Source: Rikenellaceae bacterium (lineage in GTDB: Bacteria; Bacteroidota; Bacteroidia; Bacteroidales; Rikenellaceae). Taken from it: a stretch of 64,000 bases of DNA. Every line of letters begins with the position of its first letter. The stretch's first letter is position 1. A program made the position numbers and the translations under genes. The stretch spans positions 86,776 through 150,775 of the forward strand of contig SUZX01000008.1 in NCBI GenBank assembly GCA_015059735.1, given 5' to 3'. Positions 8,865-17,611 of the stretch are shown here, one piece after another. The notes below the pieces were generated by a model, which saw nothing but the letters and a program-made list of their open reading frames with translations, was not told where the DNA came from and did not search any database.

Positions 8865-9737
8865 ATGAAAAAATATATCATCATAGGGACACTCCTCGGA
8901 ATCACGGCCTGCAACTCCGGATCGGAATACTCCGAGAGCCGAATTTCTGAGCCTGCAACCCGCATTGTTGAATACACACCGGCACCCGGGCAATTCATCA
9001 ATAGCACCGAGGCGGGATTCGACCCCGCCAACCCGATCACCTCGGCGGCAGAGGCTTGCTCCTATGCCGAACAACGATTGGCAACCAACGGGTACGTTTC
9101 TTTGGGAGGATGGGGCGGCTATATCGTCGCCGAGTTCGACACACCGGTTTCCAACACGGGAGATTATGATCTCTATGTGACCGGAAATGCGTTCGACGGC
9201 TCATCGGAAGCTGGTGTGGTCTATGTTGCCCAACGGGAGAATGGACAACCGAAAACATGGTATGAATTACAAGGCAGTGCCTTTCGGGAAACCATTCGCG
9301 GATATGAAATTACCTATACCGGTATCGGTACCGAAACAATTGCTTGGACCGACAATCAAGGTGGAAGCGGTACAATCGACCGAATAGAGAGTTACCACGC
9401 CCAAAGTTACCTGCCGGCATGGGTGGCAACACGCACTTATCGCGGAGTACGCCTACCAGACAATGTCAGCTACGACGAGGGGCGTTTGACTTACATCATG
9501 CAACCTTTCGAATGGGGATATGCCGACAACCGATCGACTATCGATGCGGTAGGATTGACCAACCGTTTTCGGATAGCCGATGCGGTGGATGCAGCGGGAA
9601 ATCCCATCTCGTTGAACAGTATCGACTATATCAAGATTCAAACAGGAGTTAATTGCAAAGCTGGCAACGAGGTGGGCGAAATCTCGACCGAAGTATGTCG
9701 CATCGGGTGCTACCGCACGATAATAGATAAGGAATAA
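8865..9737 (+). CDS. putative surface lipoprotein, family not named
   Basis: The 290-residue protein starts MKKYIIIGTLLGITACNSG, a lipoprotein signal with lipobox ITAC (Cys16), so it is lipid-anchored and possibly surface-exposed. The core has VSLGGWGGYIVAEFD, YDLYVTGNAFDGSSEAG and VYVAQRENGQP...WYEL, then a Trp/Tyr-rich stretch and NSIDYIKIQTGVN near the end. I recall similar GNAF-EPGI/WYELxGSE proteins beside Bacteroidota TonB-dependent uptake genes, but no receptor is next to this one, so I assign no function. It has its own promoter and sits between the GNAT unit and the glycosyltransferase. Confidence 0.8.
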   Translation: MKKYIIIGTLLGITACNSGSEYSESRISEPATRIVEYTPAPGQFINSTEAGFDPANPITSAAEACSYAEQRLATNGYVSLGGWGGYIVAEFDTPVSNTGDYDLYVTGNAFDGSSEAGVVYVAQRENGQPKTWYELQGSAFRETIRGYEITYTGIGTETIAWTDNQGGSGTIDRIESYHAQSYLPAWVATRTYRGVRLPDNVSYDEGRLTYIMQPFEWGYADNRSTIDAVGLTNRFRIADAVDAAGNPISLNSIDYIKIQTGVNCKAGNEVGEISTEVCRIGCYRTIIDKE

Positions 9738-9792
9738 TGCCTAACACATTTTGAAAAAAGCGGGTAAAGTAGTATTTATTGCAAAATAATAT

Positions 9793-9800
9793 TACCTTTG
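9793..9800 (+). promoter_or_regulatory. -7 box of the Dpm1-like gene
   Basis: TACCTTTG, 30 nt before the ATG at 9831. No clear -33 element. Confidence 0.6.
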
Positions 9801-9830
9801 TAAATTGACTTTTGAAAAATTACCGAGTCT

Positions 9831-10550
9831 ATGCGCAAATTAGTTATTATCCCGACATACAACGAGAAAGAAAATATCTCGGCTATGATCGATAAAGTTT
9901 TCTCGTTAAGTGAACCGTTCGAACTGCTCGTCATCGACGATGGATCTCCCGATGGAACTGCCTCCATTGTTCGCGAGCGTCAAAAGGAGTTTCCCTCCAC
10001 ATTGCATCTGTTAGAGCGCAGCGGTAAATTGGGACTCGGCACAGCTTATCTTACAGGATTTCGTTGGGGGTTGGAACATGGATTTGACTATATCTGCGAA
10101 ATGGATTGCGATTTCTCGCATAATCCCGATGATTTAGTGCGACTCTATGCCGCAGCCGTTGAAGGGAACGATGTAGTAGTGGGCTCTCGCTATGTACAAG
10201 GAGTAAATGTCGTCAATTGGCCCATGTCCCGTTTGCTGATGTCCTATTTTGCCTCGGTATATGTGCGCATGGTAACACGCATGCCGCTCCGAGATGCCAC
10301 AGCGGGGTTTGTGTGCTACTCGCGTCGGGCTCTTGAAACCATCGACTTGGATGCAGTGAAGATGAAAGGCTACGGATTCCAAATCGAGATGAAATATTCG
10401 GCATGGCGTTTAGGTCTGAATCTCAAAGAGGTTTCAATCATCTTCACCGAACGGCAGGTCGGTGCATCGAAAATGTCGGGAGGAATCTTCCGCGAAGCAT
10501 TTTTCGGCGTTTTGGGATTACCGTTCCGCAAGATACGCAAACGTCAATAG
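9831..10550 (+). CDS. polyprenol-phosphate mannosyltransferase-like GT2 (Dpm1 family)
   Basis: Likely moves a sugar from a nucleotide donor to a polyprenyl phosphate on the inner face of the cytoplasmic membrane, making a lipid-linked sugar donor. The 239-residue protein has the GT-A start VIIPTYNEKENI, the VIDDGSPDGT loop, metal-binding DxD in EMDCDFSHNPDD, and the Dpm1-type RDATAGFVCY and GYGFQIEMKY blocks. There is no C-terminal membrane segment, so it is the short bacterial type. The sugar (mannose or other) cannot be told from the sequence. It is monocistronic and ends at a bidirectional hairpin. Confidence 0.92.
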   Translation: MRKLVIIPTYNEKENISAMIDKVFSLSEPFELLVIDDGSPDGTASIVRERQKEFPSTLHLLERSGKLGLGTAYLTGFRWGLEHGFDYICEMDCDFSHNPDDLVRLYAAAVEGNDVVVGSRYVQGVNVVNWPMSRLLMSYFASVYVRMVTRMPLRDATAGFVCYSRRALETIDLDAVKMKGYGFQIEMKYSAWRLGLNLKEVSIIFTERQVGASKMSGGIFREAFFGVLGLPFRKIRKRQ

Positions 10551-10567
10551 TTCCGCAACAAGAAAAT

Positions 10568-10611
10568 TAAGCGAGGCGTTCATCTCCAAACAGTATCGAA
10601 CGCCTCGCTTA
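10568..10611. terminator. bidirectional terminator
   Basis: TAAGCGAGGCGTTC (10568-10581) pairs with GAACGCCTCGCTTA (10598-10611), 14 bp. It lies between the convergent Dpm1-like and TolC genes. Confidence 0.8.
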
Positions 10612-10630
10612 TTTATTATCTCACTACAAC

Positions 10631-11971
10631 CTACAATTTCAACGACTCGCCACGATAGTAGTCGAGGATTTTACGACGGAAAACCAACTCAAATTTGGCT
10701 TGTACGAGTTCCGAAGCTGCCTTTTCCATACGGGTTTTGGCATCGTTGAAATCAAAGAGTGTCGAACGGCCGGCCTCGGCTTTCTCTTGTTCATAACCGA
10801 AAGCGATCTCGGCCGATGCAAGGGCAGCCTCTGCCGAACGATATTTCGCACCGGCAGCTTCGGCACTATACCATGCCTGCTCAATCTGTTTACGCAAATT
10901 TTGTTCGGCCTCTTGCAAAGCCAATTGCTGCTTCTGCACCGCAATCTTTGCCGTGCGGATATTCCCTCGGGTCGCCCGTCGATTGAAAATCGGAATACTC
11001 AACGACAACCCGACAAACTCGCTGCTGTTTTTACGGAATTGCGGCCAAAAATCCTGATCCATGCTGCTGTAAATACCCGTGCCGAAACCTCCGCGAAGCA
11101 TCAATGTCGGATAGAGAGCCGAGCGGGCGATGCGCACGGCATTTTCGGAACTTTCGAGCCGGATACGTTCGGCCCGTATATGCGGCCTATTCTCCGCAGC
11201 CCGATCATAAACCTCCTCGGCAGAACCGGTTTGTGCTGCGAGTGCAGGTGTTAACAACGGCGTGAGGTCGGGAGTTGCAATATCGAAACCTGCAGCACTC
11301 TCTCTATTGAGAGCCTGACTCAAATCGAGCAGCGCCAATTGCAAATCGTTGCGAGCCTGCGTAAGGTTCAAAGCATCGTTACTTTGTAATGCCTCGCTCT
11401 CATAAACCGCCGAACGTGGCTGTTTGCCGGACGAAAACAACACGCGACTGCGCTCGGTTTGTCGGGTACTCAACTGCAACTGTCGTTCGGCAATCGCCAC
11501 CAACTCTTTTTGATAAAGGACTTGAAGATAAAGTGTCATTATCTGTACAGCCACATCTTCGCGGGCGCGTTCGAGATCTTGCATGGCAGCTGCGAGGTCG
11601 AGTTTTCCACCTTTGATCGTACGGTTGATTTGAAACCCTTGAAAGAGTGGCATGGCTGCCGATACATCGAACGATCCAGTTTGCAGAGTCTCGGTTTTAT
11701 AGGTGTTATCCGACGACGTGCCACGTCCGAACGAAGCGTTGTAACCCACCGAAGCATTCAAATTCGGTAATCGACTGAAACGGGCCGTTGTAAGGTCATT
11801 ATCTTGCTGCTCGATCTGCAATGACCGCTGCCGAATCGCAGTATTGTGTTGCTGGGCATAGCCGATACAGTCATCGAGCGTCCAAAGCCGGTCGGAACTC
11901 GTTTTTTGGGCATGAGAGCCAAAAGGCGATAAGACGAGTATCGATAAGATAACAATCAGTGTTGTTCTCAT
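10631..11971 (-). CDS. TolC-family outer membrane efflux protein
   Basis: The 446-residue protein has a signal peptide (LIVILSILVLSPFGSHAQ) and two OEP repeats with long coiled-coil helices, including RLPNLNASVGYN after the first helix and SIPIFNRRATRGNI in the second repeat, as in TolC. It would form the outer-membrane duct of a tripartite pump. It is the last gene of the operon with the ATPase, two permeases and the membrane fusion protein, 17 nt downstream of the latter. Confidence 0.92.
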   Translation of the reverse strand: MRTTLIVILSILVLSPFGSHAQKTSSDRLWTLDDCIGYAQQHNTAIRQRSLQIEQQDNDLTTARFSRLPNLNASVGYNASFGRGTSSDNTYKTETLQTGSFDVSAAMPLFQGFQINRTIKGGKLDLAAAMQDLERAREDVAVQIMTLYLQVLYQKELVAIAERQLQLSTRQTERSRVLFSSGKQPRSAVYESEALQSNDALNLTQARNDLQLALLDLSQALNRESAAGFDIATPDLTPLLTPALAAQTGSAEEVYDRAAENRPHIRAERIRLESSENAVRIARSALYPTLMLRGGFGTGIYSSMDQDFWPQFRKNSSEFVGLSLSIPIFNRRATRGNIRTAKIAVQKQQLALQEAEQNLRKQIEQAWYSAEAAGAKYRSAEAALASAEIAFGYEQEKAEAGRSTLFDFNDAKTRMEKAASELVQAKFELVFRRKILDYYRGESLKL

Positions 11972-11988
11972 AAGATCAGGTTTTGCAA

Positions 11989-13098
11989 TTATCTCTTTTT
12001 ATCCTCTTTGGCTCCACGAATCTTCTCTCCGGCGACAATACCCGATAGAATCTCGATATCAATACCATTCGAAAGGCCGGTTCTAACTTCGCGTTTCTCA
12101 AAGGTTTGCTCCTCGACATCGGCATTTCCGGAAAGAACATAAACATAGCTCTTTTCGCCTTCAAACTCAATGGTACTCTCCGGCACAGTCAATACGCCCT
12201 CGCGGCTCTCAACCAAAATATTGGCATTGGCACTATAACCAGCTCGCACAAAGATCGTATCGGGAACTTGTACCGCAGCTTTTACTTCGAACAAAATCAC
12301 ACCGTTGTCCTCGGTAGCTTTGGGCGAAACATACTCCAACAAAGCTGCCAACTCAACATTCTGCAAAGCTCCGATGGTCAACTTTACAGGCATCTTCTCC
12401 TTCAAGCGGCCGACATCGGTTTCATCGACATTACCTTGAAACTGCATGTTCGACATGTCGGCTACCGTAGCGATCGTTGTACCATCGTTAAACGTATTGG
12501 CTTGGATCACCGAATTTCCGACTTTCACCGGCACATCGAGGATCATCCCATCGATAGTAGAACGGATCTGTGTATTACTCAACTCTTTATAACGATTCGT
12601 GATACCATTTTGTACGATTTCAAGGTTTTCGCGGGCATTTTGCAACTCCTCTTCGGCTTTTTTCAGTGCAGTACGACTCTGTTCGATCTCTTCATCGGAA
12701 ACCACCCCTTTGGCATGAAGTGTTTCCGTGCGTGAGTTTTCGCGACGAACCTGCGCAAGCGAGATCTCGGCAACCGAAACACGCGACTCGGCACCCGACA
12801 ACGCACCCATCTCGGGAATGACTTTCACCGTAGCGATCACTTCATTTTTCGATACTTTTTGTCCGGCCTCTTTGCGAACCTCGGAGATAATTCCCGAGAT
12901 TTGGGGTTTGATCAGCACCTCATCTCGCGGCTCGACCTTTCCCGTAGCAACCACAAATTGTCTAATCGTATCAACCTTCGGTTCGACAATGGCATAAACC
13001 GCCTTCACGGGACGGGTTTTCTGCCATAGAAACACGAATACCGAGATCAACATCACCGCAAAAAGCACTGCGGAAAAAATTTTCAAGAATCGTTTCAT
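11989..13098 (-). CDS. periplasmic adaptor (HlyD/MacA-type membrane fusion protein)
   Basis: The 369-residue protein has an N-terminal membrane anchor (FSAVLFAVMLISVFVFLW), a split lipoyl domain (VVATGKVEPRDEVLIKPQISG ... RSTIDGMILDVPVKVGNSV), an alpha-helical hairpin between them (about 100-190), then beta-barrel and membrane-proximal domains. It links the ABC permeases to the TolC duct. The order ATPase-permease-permease-adaptor-TolC with gaps of 27 nt or less makes one transcript likely. The substrate is unknown; MacAB relatives export lipopeptides, macrolides or protoporphyrin. Confidence 0.92.
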   Translation of the reverse strand: MKRFLKIFSAVLFAVMLISVFVFLWQKTRPVKAVYAIVEPKVDTIRQFVVATGKVEPRDEVLIKPQISGIISEVRKEAGQKVSKNEVIATVKVIPEMGALSGAESRVSVAEISLAQVRRENSRTETLHAKGVVSDEEIEQSRTALKKAEEELQNARENLEIVQNGITNRYKELSNTQIRSTIDGMILDVPVKVGNSVIQANTFNDGTTIATVADMSNMQFQGNVDETDVGRLKEKMPVKLTIGALQNVELAALLEYVSPKATEDNGVILFEVKAAVQVPDTIFVRAGYSANANILVESREGVLTVPESTIEFEGEKSYVYVLSGNADVEEQTFEKREVRTGLSNGIDIEILSGIVAGEKIRGAKEDKKR

Positions 13099-13125
13099 AG
13101 AATCAGTATTTTATTCATTTATCTT

Positions 13126-14385
13126 TTATTCTTCACGTATTGCATCCACAGCTTTAATTTTCAGTGCACGGAACGCCGGAATAATACCAGCCAATAGACT
13201 GCCAATCACAAGAATCGCCAACGCAGACATCCCCGTACCGAACGAAATCATCCACGACACCTCTGCGCCCTCTTGTGCAACGGTAACCATTTGATAATAA
13301 ATCGAGTCTGCAACCGAAAGAACTCCGACTGCTGCGGCTAATCCCAAAACGCCCGCAACGAATGTCAGCACAAAACTTTCGGAAAGGATTTGCGAAATGA
13401 TTGCTCGCGGCGGAGCTCCCAAAGCACGACGGACACCGATCTCCTGTGTGCGCTCCTTAACGAGGACAAGCATGATATTGCTCACACCCACAATTCCCGC
13501 CAACAAGGTTCCCAATCCGACAATCCATGTTAGGAGTGAAATTCCTCGAAATAGCCCCATCACACGATCGAACATCTCAGCCACAGCCATCGTCCAAAGG
13601 GCTTTTTCATCGTCCGGAGAAATAATATGGCGGGCAAAAACAGCCTGTCTGCAAGCCCGTTCCACCTGCTTGCTGGGGGTATCGTCGCGACCCGCAATAG
13701 CCAATAGATGAATACGATCTCCCGCACCATACATCTGTTGAGCCAACGATACGGGAATGATCACGGTACGTTCGAGATCACTGAACGACATGGCGGTACT
13801 CTGTTTGCGAATAACACCCACTACCGTAAAGTATGATCCATTCATCTTAATAATCTTGCCCGAAGGATCTTCGCCTCCCGAAAAAAGATCTTTGTAAATT
13901 TGTGTGCCGATAACACAGGATTTACGTTTATGACTGACATCCACGTCGTTGATAAAGCGCCCAAATATCAGTTTCTGAGGATTGATGCGCTGATAATCGG
14001 GAGAATAGCCCATCATTGTATAGTCTCCTTTACGCTCTCCATTGTTGCAATGCACATCGCCTCCCCAAAAAGCTGCCGAGGCATAAAGCACTTCGGGCAA
14101 TCGTTTTACGGCATCAACATCACCATTATTCATGCGCCACCAACGATTTTTAGGCATTCCTTTATACGGAATACCGGTCTGTTGAGGTTGTAAAAGCACC
14201 GTATTGGTTGACATATCGCCCAACTGCGCCCGAAACAACCGACCAAGTCCCATCCCCGCGCCAAGCATAACCGTAAGCATGAAGATACCCCAAAAAACTC
14301 CTAACGCAGTCATAATACTGCGCTTACGATTGCGGGTGATTGTCTGCCAGATTTCGTTCCAACGATCTATATCAAAAAAACTCAT
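13126..14385 (-). CDS. MacB-type ABC transporter permease (second copy)
   Basis: The 419-residue protein has the MacB_PCD plus FtsX layout: a first membrane segment (ALGVFWGIFMLTVMLGAG, about 27-45), a large periplasmic domain (about 50-280), then three C-terminal segments with the family block GIVGVSNIMLVLVKERTQEIGVRRALGA. There is no ATPase domain. It is similar in layout to the neighbouring permease but clearly divergent, so the pump may be a heterodimer. It starts 8 nt after the first permease gene. Confidence 0.92.
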   Translation of the reverse strand: MSFFDIDRWNEIWQTITRNRKRSIMTALGVFWGIFMLTVMLGAGMGLGRLFRAQLGDMSTNTVLLQPQQTGIPYKGMPKNRWWRMNNGDVDAVKRLPEVLYASAAFWGGDVHCNNGERKGDYTMMGYSPDYQRINPQKLIFGRFINDVDVSHKRKSCVIGTQIYKDLFSGGEDPSGKIIKMNGSYFTVVGVIRKQSTAMSFSDLERTVIIPVSLAQQMYGAGDRIHLLAIAGRDDTPSKQVERACRQAVFARHIISPDDEKALWTMAVAEMFDRVMGLFRGISLLTWIVGLGTLLAGIVGVSNIMLVLVKERTQEIGVRRALGAPPRAIISQILSESFVLTFVAGVLGLAAAVGVLSVADSIYYQMVTVAQEGAEVSWMISFGTGMSALAILVIGSLLAGIIPAFRALKIKAVDAIREE

Positions 14386-14393
14386 GGATATTC

Positions 14394-15650
14394 CTATTTG
14401 TTATAGCGTAACGCATCGATTGTTTTGAGTTGGGCAGCTCGATAAGCCGGAACATAACCGGCAATCAAGCCGGCAATGACCAATACGAATGTCGCACTCG
14501 TCGCCACGCCCAAATCGAGAGTCGGATCAAGGAACATGGTAGCACCATTCCCTTGCGATGCTCCGGCTCCGCTCTCCAACAGATAGTTGACTCCCTCCAT
14601 CACTGCCACTCCGAACACCATGCCGACATATCCGAACATGGCGGTAATAATCACCGATTCGACAAGGATCAATCGGATAATAGACGAAGGTTTGGCTCCC
14701 AAAGCTTTGCGGATACCAAATTCGGCAGTACGCTCAGTAACCGTAACGAGCATGATATTGCTTACGCCGACAATGCCAGCAAGCAACGTTCCCAAGCCGA
14801 TAAGCCATACAAAAAGGTTGATTCCCGCAAAGATGACCATGATGTTTTTATAGTTCTCCATCGTATTGGAAATCCAAATGGCACTCTCATCGGTCGGATC
14901 AAAATGATGTTCAATAGAGAGTCGGCGCAACACGCGTTTTTCAAAAGCCTCCAACTCAGTATCGGTATCAATGTTTTGCAGTGTAAGAATAATATTATTC
15001 ACTTCGGGATTATCGGCTTCAAATAACAATTGGCCGGTCGAGAGCGGAATAAAACACGACGAATTATTACGTTGCGCATCGCCTTTCAAGATTCCGATCA
15101 CCGTAAAGACCGACTTATCCACATTAATACGCTCTCCTAACGGATTCTTCCCTTTGAAAAGCACCCGTTGCATCGGTTCATCGATAACAATCACCTTGCG
15201 CCGATGACGAATATCTTCATCATTGATAAAACGACCAGCCGAGAGTTTGATTCCTTCCATCATTTGAATTTTAGGAAGCGACCCGCGCAACCACGCTTTG
15301 GTAAACTCCTTGCCATACGTCACGGTATGAGTATCCATCCAAGCATTGGCAGCCACCTCCTCAACTTCCGGAAATTCGCGACGAAGAATCTCCAAATCAC
15401 TATTACGCATCCGGATACGACGCCCTTTTTGATACCCCATCCACGGTTTGGAGGTGCGACCGCCATAGAGGTCAATGGAGTTGGTGGCGTAATCGTTGAA
15501 ATTAGCCAAGACTCCGTTTTTTAGGCCATTACCGGATCCAAGCAAGATTACGAGCATGAAGATTCCCCACGCCACAGAAAATCCCGTGAGTACCGTGCGC
15601 AATTTATTGCGACGCACCGAGGTCCAAATCTCCAACAATAGTTCTCTCAT
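14394..15650 (-). CDS. MacB-type ABC transporter permease (first copy)
   Basis: The 418-residue protein has the same MacB_PCD/FtsX layout: TM1 in GFSAWGIFML-type sequence (FSVAWGIFMLVILLGSGNG), a periplasmic domain, then three TM segments with GIVGVSNIMLVTVTERTAEFGIRKALGA. It overlaps the ATPase gene by 4 nt (ATGA), the usual coupling of ABC subunits. With the ATPase, the other permease, the adaptor and TolC it would form a tripartite type VII ABC pump that works on periplasmic substrates. Confidence 0.92.
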   Translation of the reverse strand: MRELLLEIWTSVRRNKLRTVLTGFSVAWGIFMLVILLGSGNGLKNGVLANFNDYATNSIDLYGGRTSKPWMGYQKGRRIRMRNSDLEILRREFPEVEEVAANAWMDTHTVTYGKEFTKAWLRGSLPKIQMMEGIKLSAGRFINDEDIRHRRKVIVIDEPMQRVLFKGKNPLGERINVDKSVFTVIGILKGDAQRNNSSCFIPLSTGQLLFEADNPEVNNIILTLQNIDTDTELEAFEKRVLRRLSIEHHFDPTDESAIWISNTMENYKNIMVIFAGINLFVWLIGLGTLLAGIVGVSNIMLVTVTERTAEFGIRKALGAKPSSIIRLILVESVIITAMFGYVGMVFGVAVMEGVNYLLESGAGASQGNGATMFLDPTLDLGVATSATFVLVIAGLIAGYVPAYRAAQLKTIDALRYNK

Positions 15651-16342
15651 CGCATTCCGAGTCCAGTTGTTTCAATACTGCCGATCACACCATCTTTCAG
15701 GCGGATGATCTTATCGGTTTGGTCGGCAATCGACTGTTCGTGTGTGACACAAATAATGGTCATTCCCATTTCGATATTGACCTTGCGCAACAGATCCATT
15801 ACCTCTTGCGAGGTTTTACTATCAAGAGCACCCGTAGGTTCATCTGCCAGAATAATTTGGGGCTTATTGATCAAAGCTCGGGCTATGGCTACTCGTTGTT
15901 TCTGTCCACCCGACATCTCGTTGGGCATGTGCATTGCCCACTCTTTGAGGCCGAGAATATCAAGGTATTCAAGGGCTTGCGCATTGCGCTTACGGCGTGA
16001 AACACCCTGATAATAGAGTGGTAAAGCGACATTCTCAACCGCATTTTTATAACTTATCAAATTGAACGACTGAAAAATATAGCCGATCATATTGTTTCGG
16101 GCAGCGGCAGCAGCGGTTTCGTTCAGTCCCTTAATAAGCCGACCTGCCAACCAATACTCTCCACTATCATAGTCGTCGAGAATACCAAGAATATTCAACA
16201 AGGTCGATTTTCCCGATCCCGATGCACCCATAATCGAAACAAGTTCGCCTTTTGCCACTTCAAGGTCAATACCTTTCAGTACATGAAGCGGCGAACCGTT
16301 ATTATAGGTCTTGTTGATATTTTCCAATTTTATCATACACAC
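15647..16342 (-). CDS. MacB/LolD-type ABC transporter ATPase
   Basis: The 231-residue nucleotide-binding subunit has Walker A GASGSGKST (about 39-47), Q-loop YIFQSFNL, signature MSGGQKQRVAIARAL, Walker B IILADEPTGALD and H-loop VTHE. It drives the mechanotransmission pump encoded downstream. Two ATG codons are possible (16342 and 16336, MCMIKLEN); both lie after the -7 box at 16404. It is the first gene of the operon and overlaps the permease by 4 nt. Confidence 0.93.
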   Translation of the reverse strand: MCMIKLENINKTYNNGSPLHVLKGIDLEVAKGELVSIMGASGSGKSTLLNILGILDDYDSGEYWLAGRLIKGLNETAAAAARNNMIGYIFQSFNLISYKNAVENVALPLYYQGVSRRKRNAQALEYLDILGLKEWAMHMPNEMSGGQKQRVAIARALINKPQIILADEPTGALDSKTSQEVMDLLRKVNIEMGMTIICVTHEQSIADQTDKIIRLKDGVIGSIETTGLGMR

Positions 16343-16403
16343 GTTCTGTATATTAATGTCATAAGCAGAAACGAGCTGCCCTCTATTTTATTATTCGTCG
16401 AGA

Positions 16404-16411
16404 CAAAGGTA
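16404..16411 (-). promoter_or_regulatory. -7 box of the ABC efflux operon
   Basis: TACCTTTG on the minus strand with a TTG element 18 bp upstream (TTGTTTTTC). The predicted leader is about 55 nt. Confidence 0.65.
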
Positions 16412-16599
16412 GCAAATATTTTTGAAAAACAATGTATTTTTATCGAAAATCAATAAATACTTCTATGGTTTATAAAAAATCAAGCCCCAAAATCGTAATA
16501 TTTCTGCTCCGATGGTTCGATGTTTGGCCCATCGGGATTCTCAAAAGATCAAAAACCCAAGAGGGAATCCATCGTTGGGGATGGTTTAGATTTTTTTAT

Positions 16600-16607
16600 T
16601 ACATTTG
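16600..16607 (+). promoter_or_regulatory. -7 box of fabI
   Basis: TACATTTG, 23 nt before the fabI ATG, with a TTG 22 bp upstream. The 288 nt between the divergent ABC and fabI genes otherwise show nothing recognisable. Confidence 0.65.
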
Positions 16608-16630
16608 CACGATTTTATACTTTAATTACC

Positions 16631-17500
16631 ATGACAGGCAATTTATTAAAAGGAAAGAAAGGTCTGATTTTCGGAGCATTGAACGAACATTCCATCGCTT
16701 GGAAGGTAGCAGAGCGTGCCGTCGAAGAGGGTGCTGAAATCGTGTTGACCAACACAGCTGTATCTATTCGCATGGGAAACATCAGCGAATTAGCCGACAA
16801 ATGCAATACAATCGTTATTCCGGCCGATGCAACCAACGTTGCCGACCTCGAAAATCTGATTGACAAAACAATGGAACACTTCGGAGGATCGTTTGACTTC
16901 ATCCTGCACTCGATCGGCATGTCACCCAATGTCCGCAAAGGACGTCACTACGACGATCTCGACTACGATTTTCTGCAAAAGACACTTGACATCTCGGCAA
17001 TATCGTTTCACAAGGTAATTCAAGTGGCTCGAAAGAAAGACGCCCTCAACGAGTGGGGTTCAATCGTGGCATTGTCATATATTGCGGCACAACGTACGCT
17101 TTACGGATACAACGACATGGCCGACGCCAAAGCATTACTTGAATCGATTGCCCGCAGTTTCGGATATATTTACGGCCGCGAAAAACATGTACGCATCAAT
17201 ACCGTATCTCAATCACCCACGCCAACAACGGCAGGAAACGGTGTATTGGGTTTAGGTGATCTCATGTCGTTTGCCGAAAATATGTCACCATTAGGCAATG
17301 CTTCGGCCGAAGATTGCGCCGACTATGTACTGACGCTCTTTTCGGATTTCACACGCAAAGTTACGATGCAGAATCTCTACCACGATGGCGGGTTCTCTTC
17401 GATGGGTATGTCGCGCCGCGCAATGCGCACCTACGAAAAAGGTATGCGTTTCGAAGACGTGCAAGAGCACCAATATCCCTTCGGCAAGACCGACGAGTAA
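16631..17500 (+). CDS. fabI: enoyl-[acyl-carrier-protein] reductase (NADH), FabI
   Basis: Reduces the enoyl-ACP double bond in the last step of each fatty acid elongation cycle. The 289-residue short-chain dehydrogenase has an N-terminal Rossmann fold (GKKGLIFGALNEHSIAWKVA), the FabI-specific catalytic pair Y150/Y160 with K167 in the Y-x6-K motif (YNDMADAK), and RINTVSQSPTPT before the substrate loop. The reading frame stays open 37 codons further upstream, but the promoter box at 16600-16607 puts the start at ATG 16631. It is monocistronic. Confidence 0.95.
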   Translation: MTGNLLKGKKGLIFGALNEHSIAWKVAERAVEEGAEIVLTNTAVSIRMGNISELADKCNTIVIPADATNVADLENLIDKTMEHFGGSFDFILHSIGMSPNVRKGRHYDDLDYDFLQKTLDISAISFHKVIQVARKKDALNEWGSIVALSYIAAQRTLYGYNDMADAKALLESIARSFGYIYGREKHVRINTVSQSPTPTTAGNGVLGLGDLMSFAENMSPLGNASAEDCADYVLTLFSDFTRKVTMQNLYHDGGFSSMGMSRRAMRTYEKGMRFEDVQEHQYPFGKTDE

Positions 17501-17539
17501 TCAATGTCTAAACCGGCCAATCTTAGGCTACACTCTCAA

Positions 17540-17579
17540 AAACTCCTGCTCTTTTCGAAGGTGGGAGTTTGATTTTTTT
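17540..17579. terminator. terminator between fabI and the MscS gene
   Basis: AAACTCC (17540-17546) pairs with GGAGTTT (17564-17570) followed by GATTTTTTT. On the minus strand the stem is followed by TTTTG, so it may serve both convergent genes. Confidence 0.6.
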
Positions 17580-17611
17580 GCACACACATCAATTCCAATC
17601 ATATTAATAGT

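Noticed and set aside
16432..16630. Upstream extension of FabI or separate ORF
   Set aside because: The -7 box at 16600-16607 and the family start place fabI at 16631; the region before it is promoter DNA.
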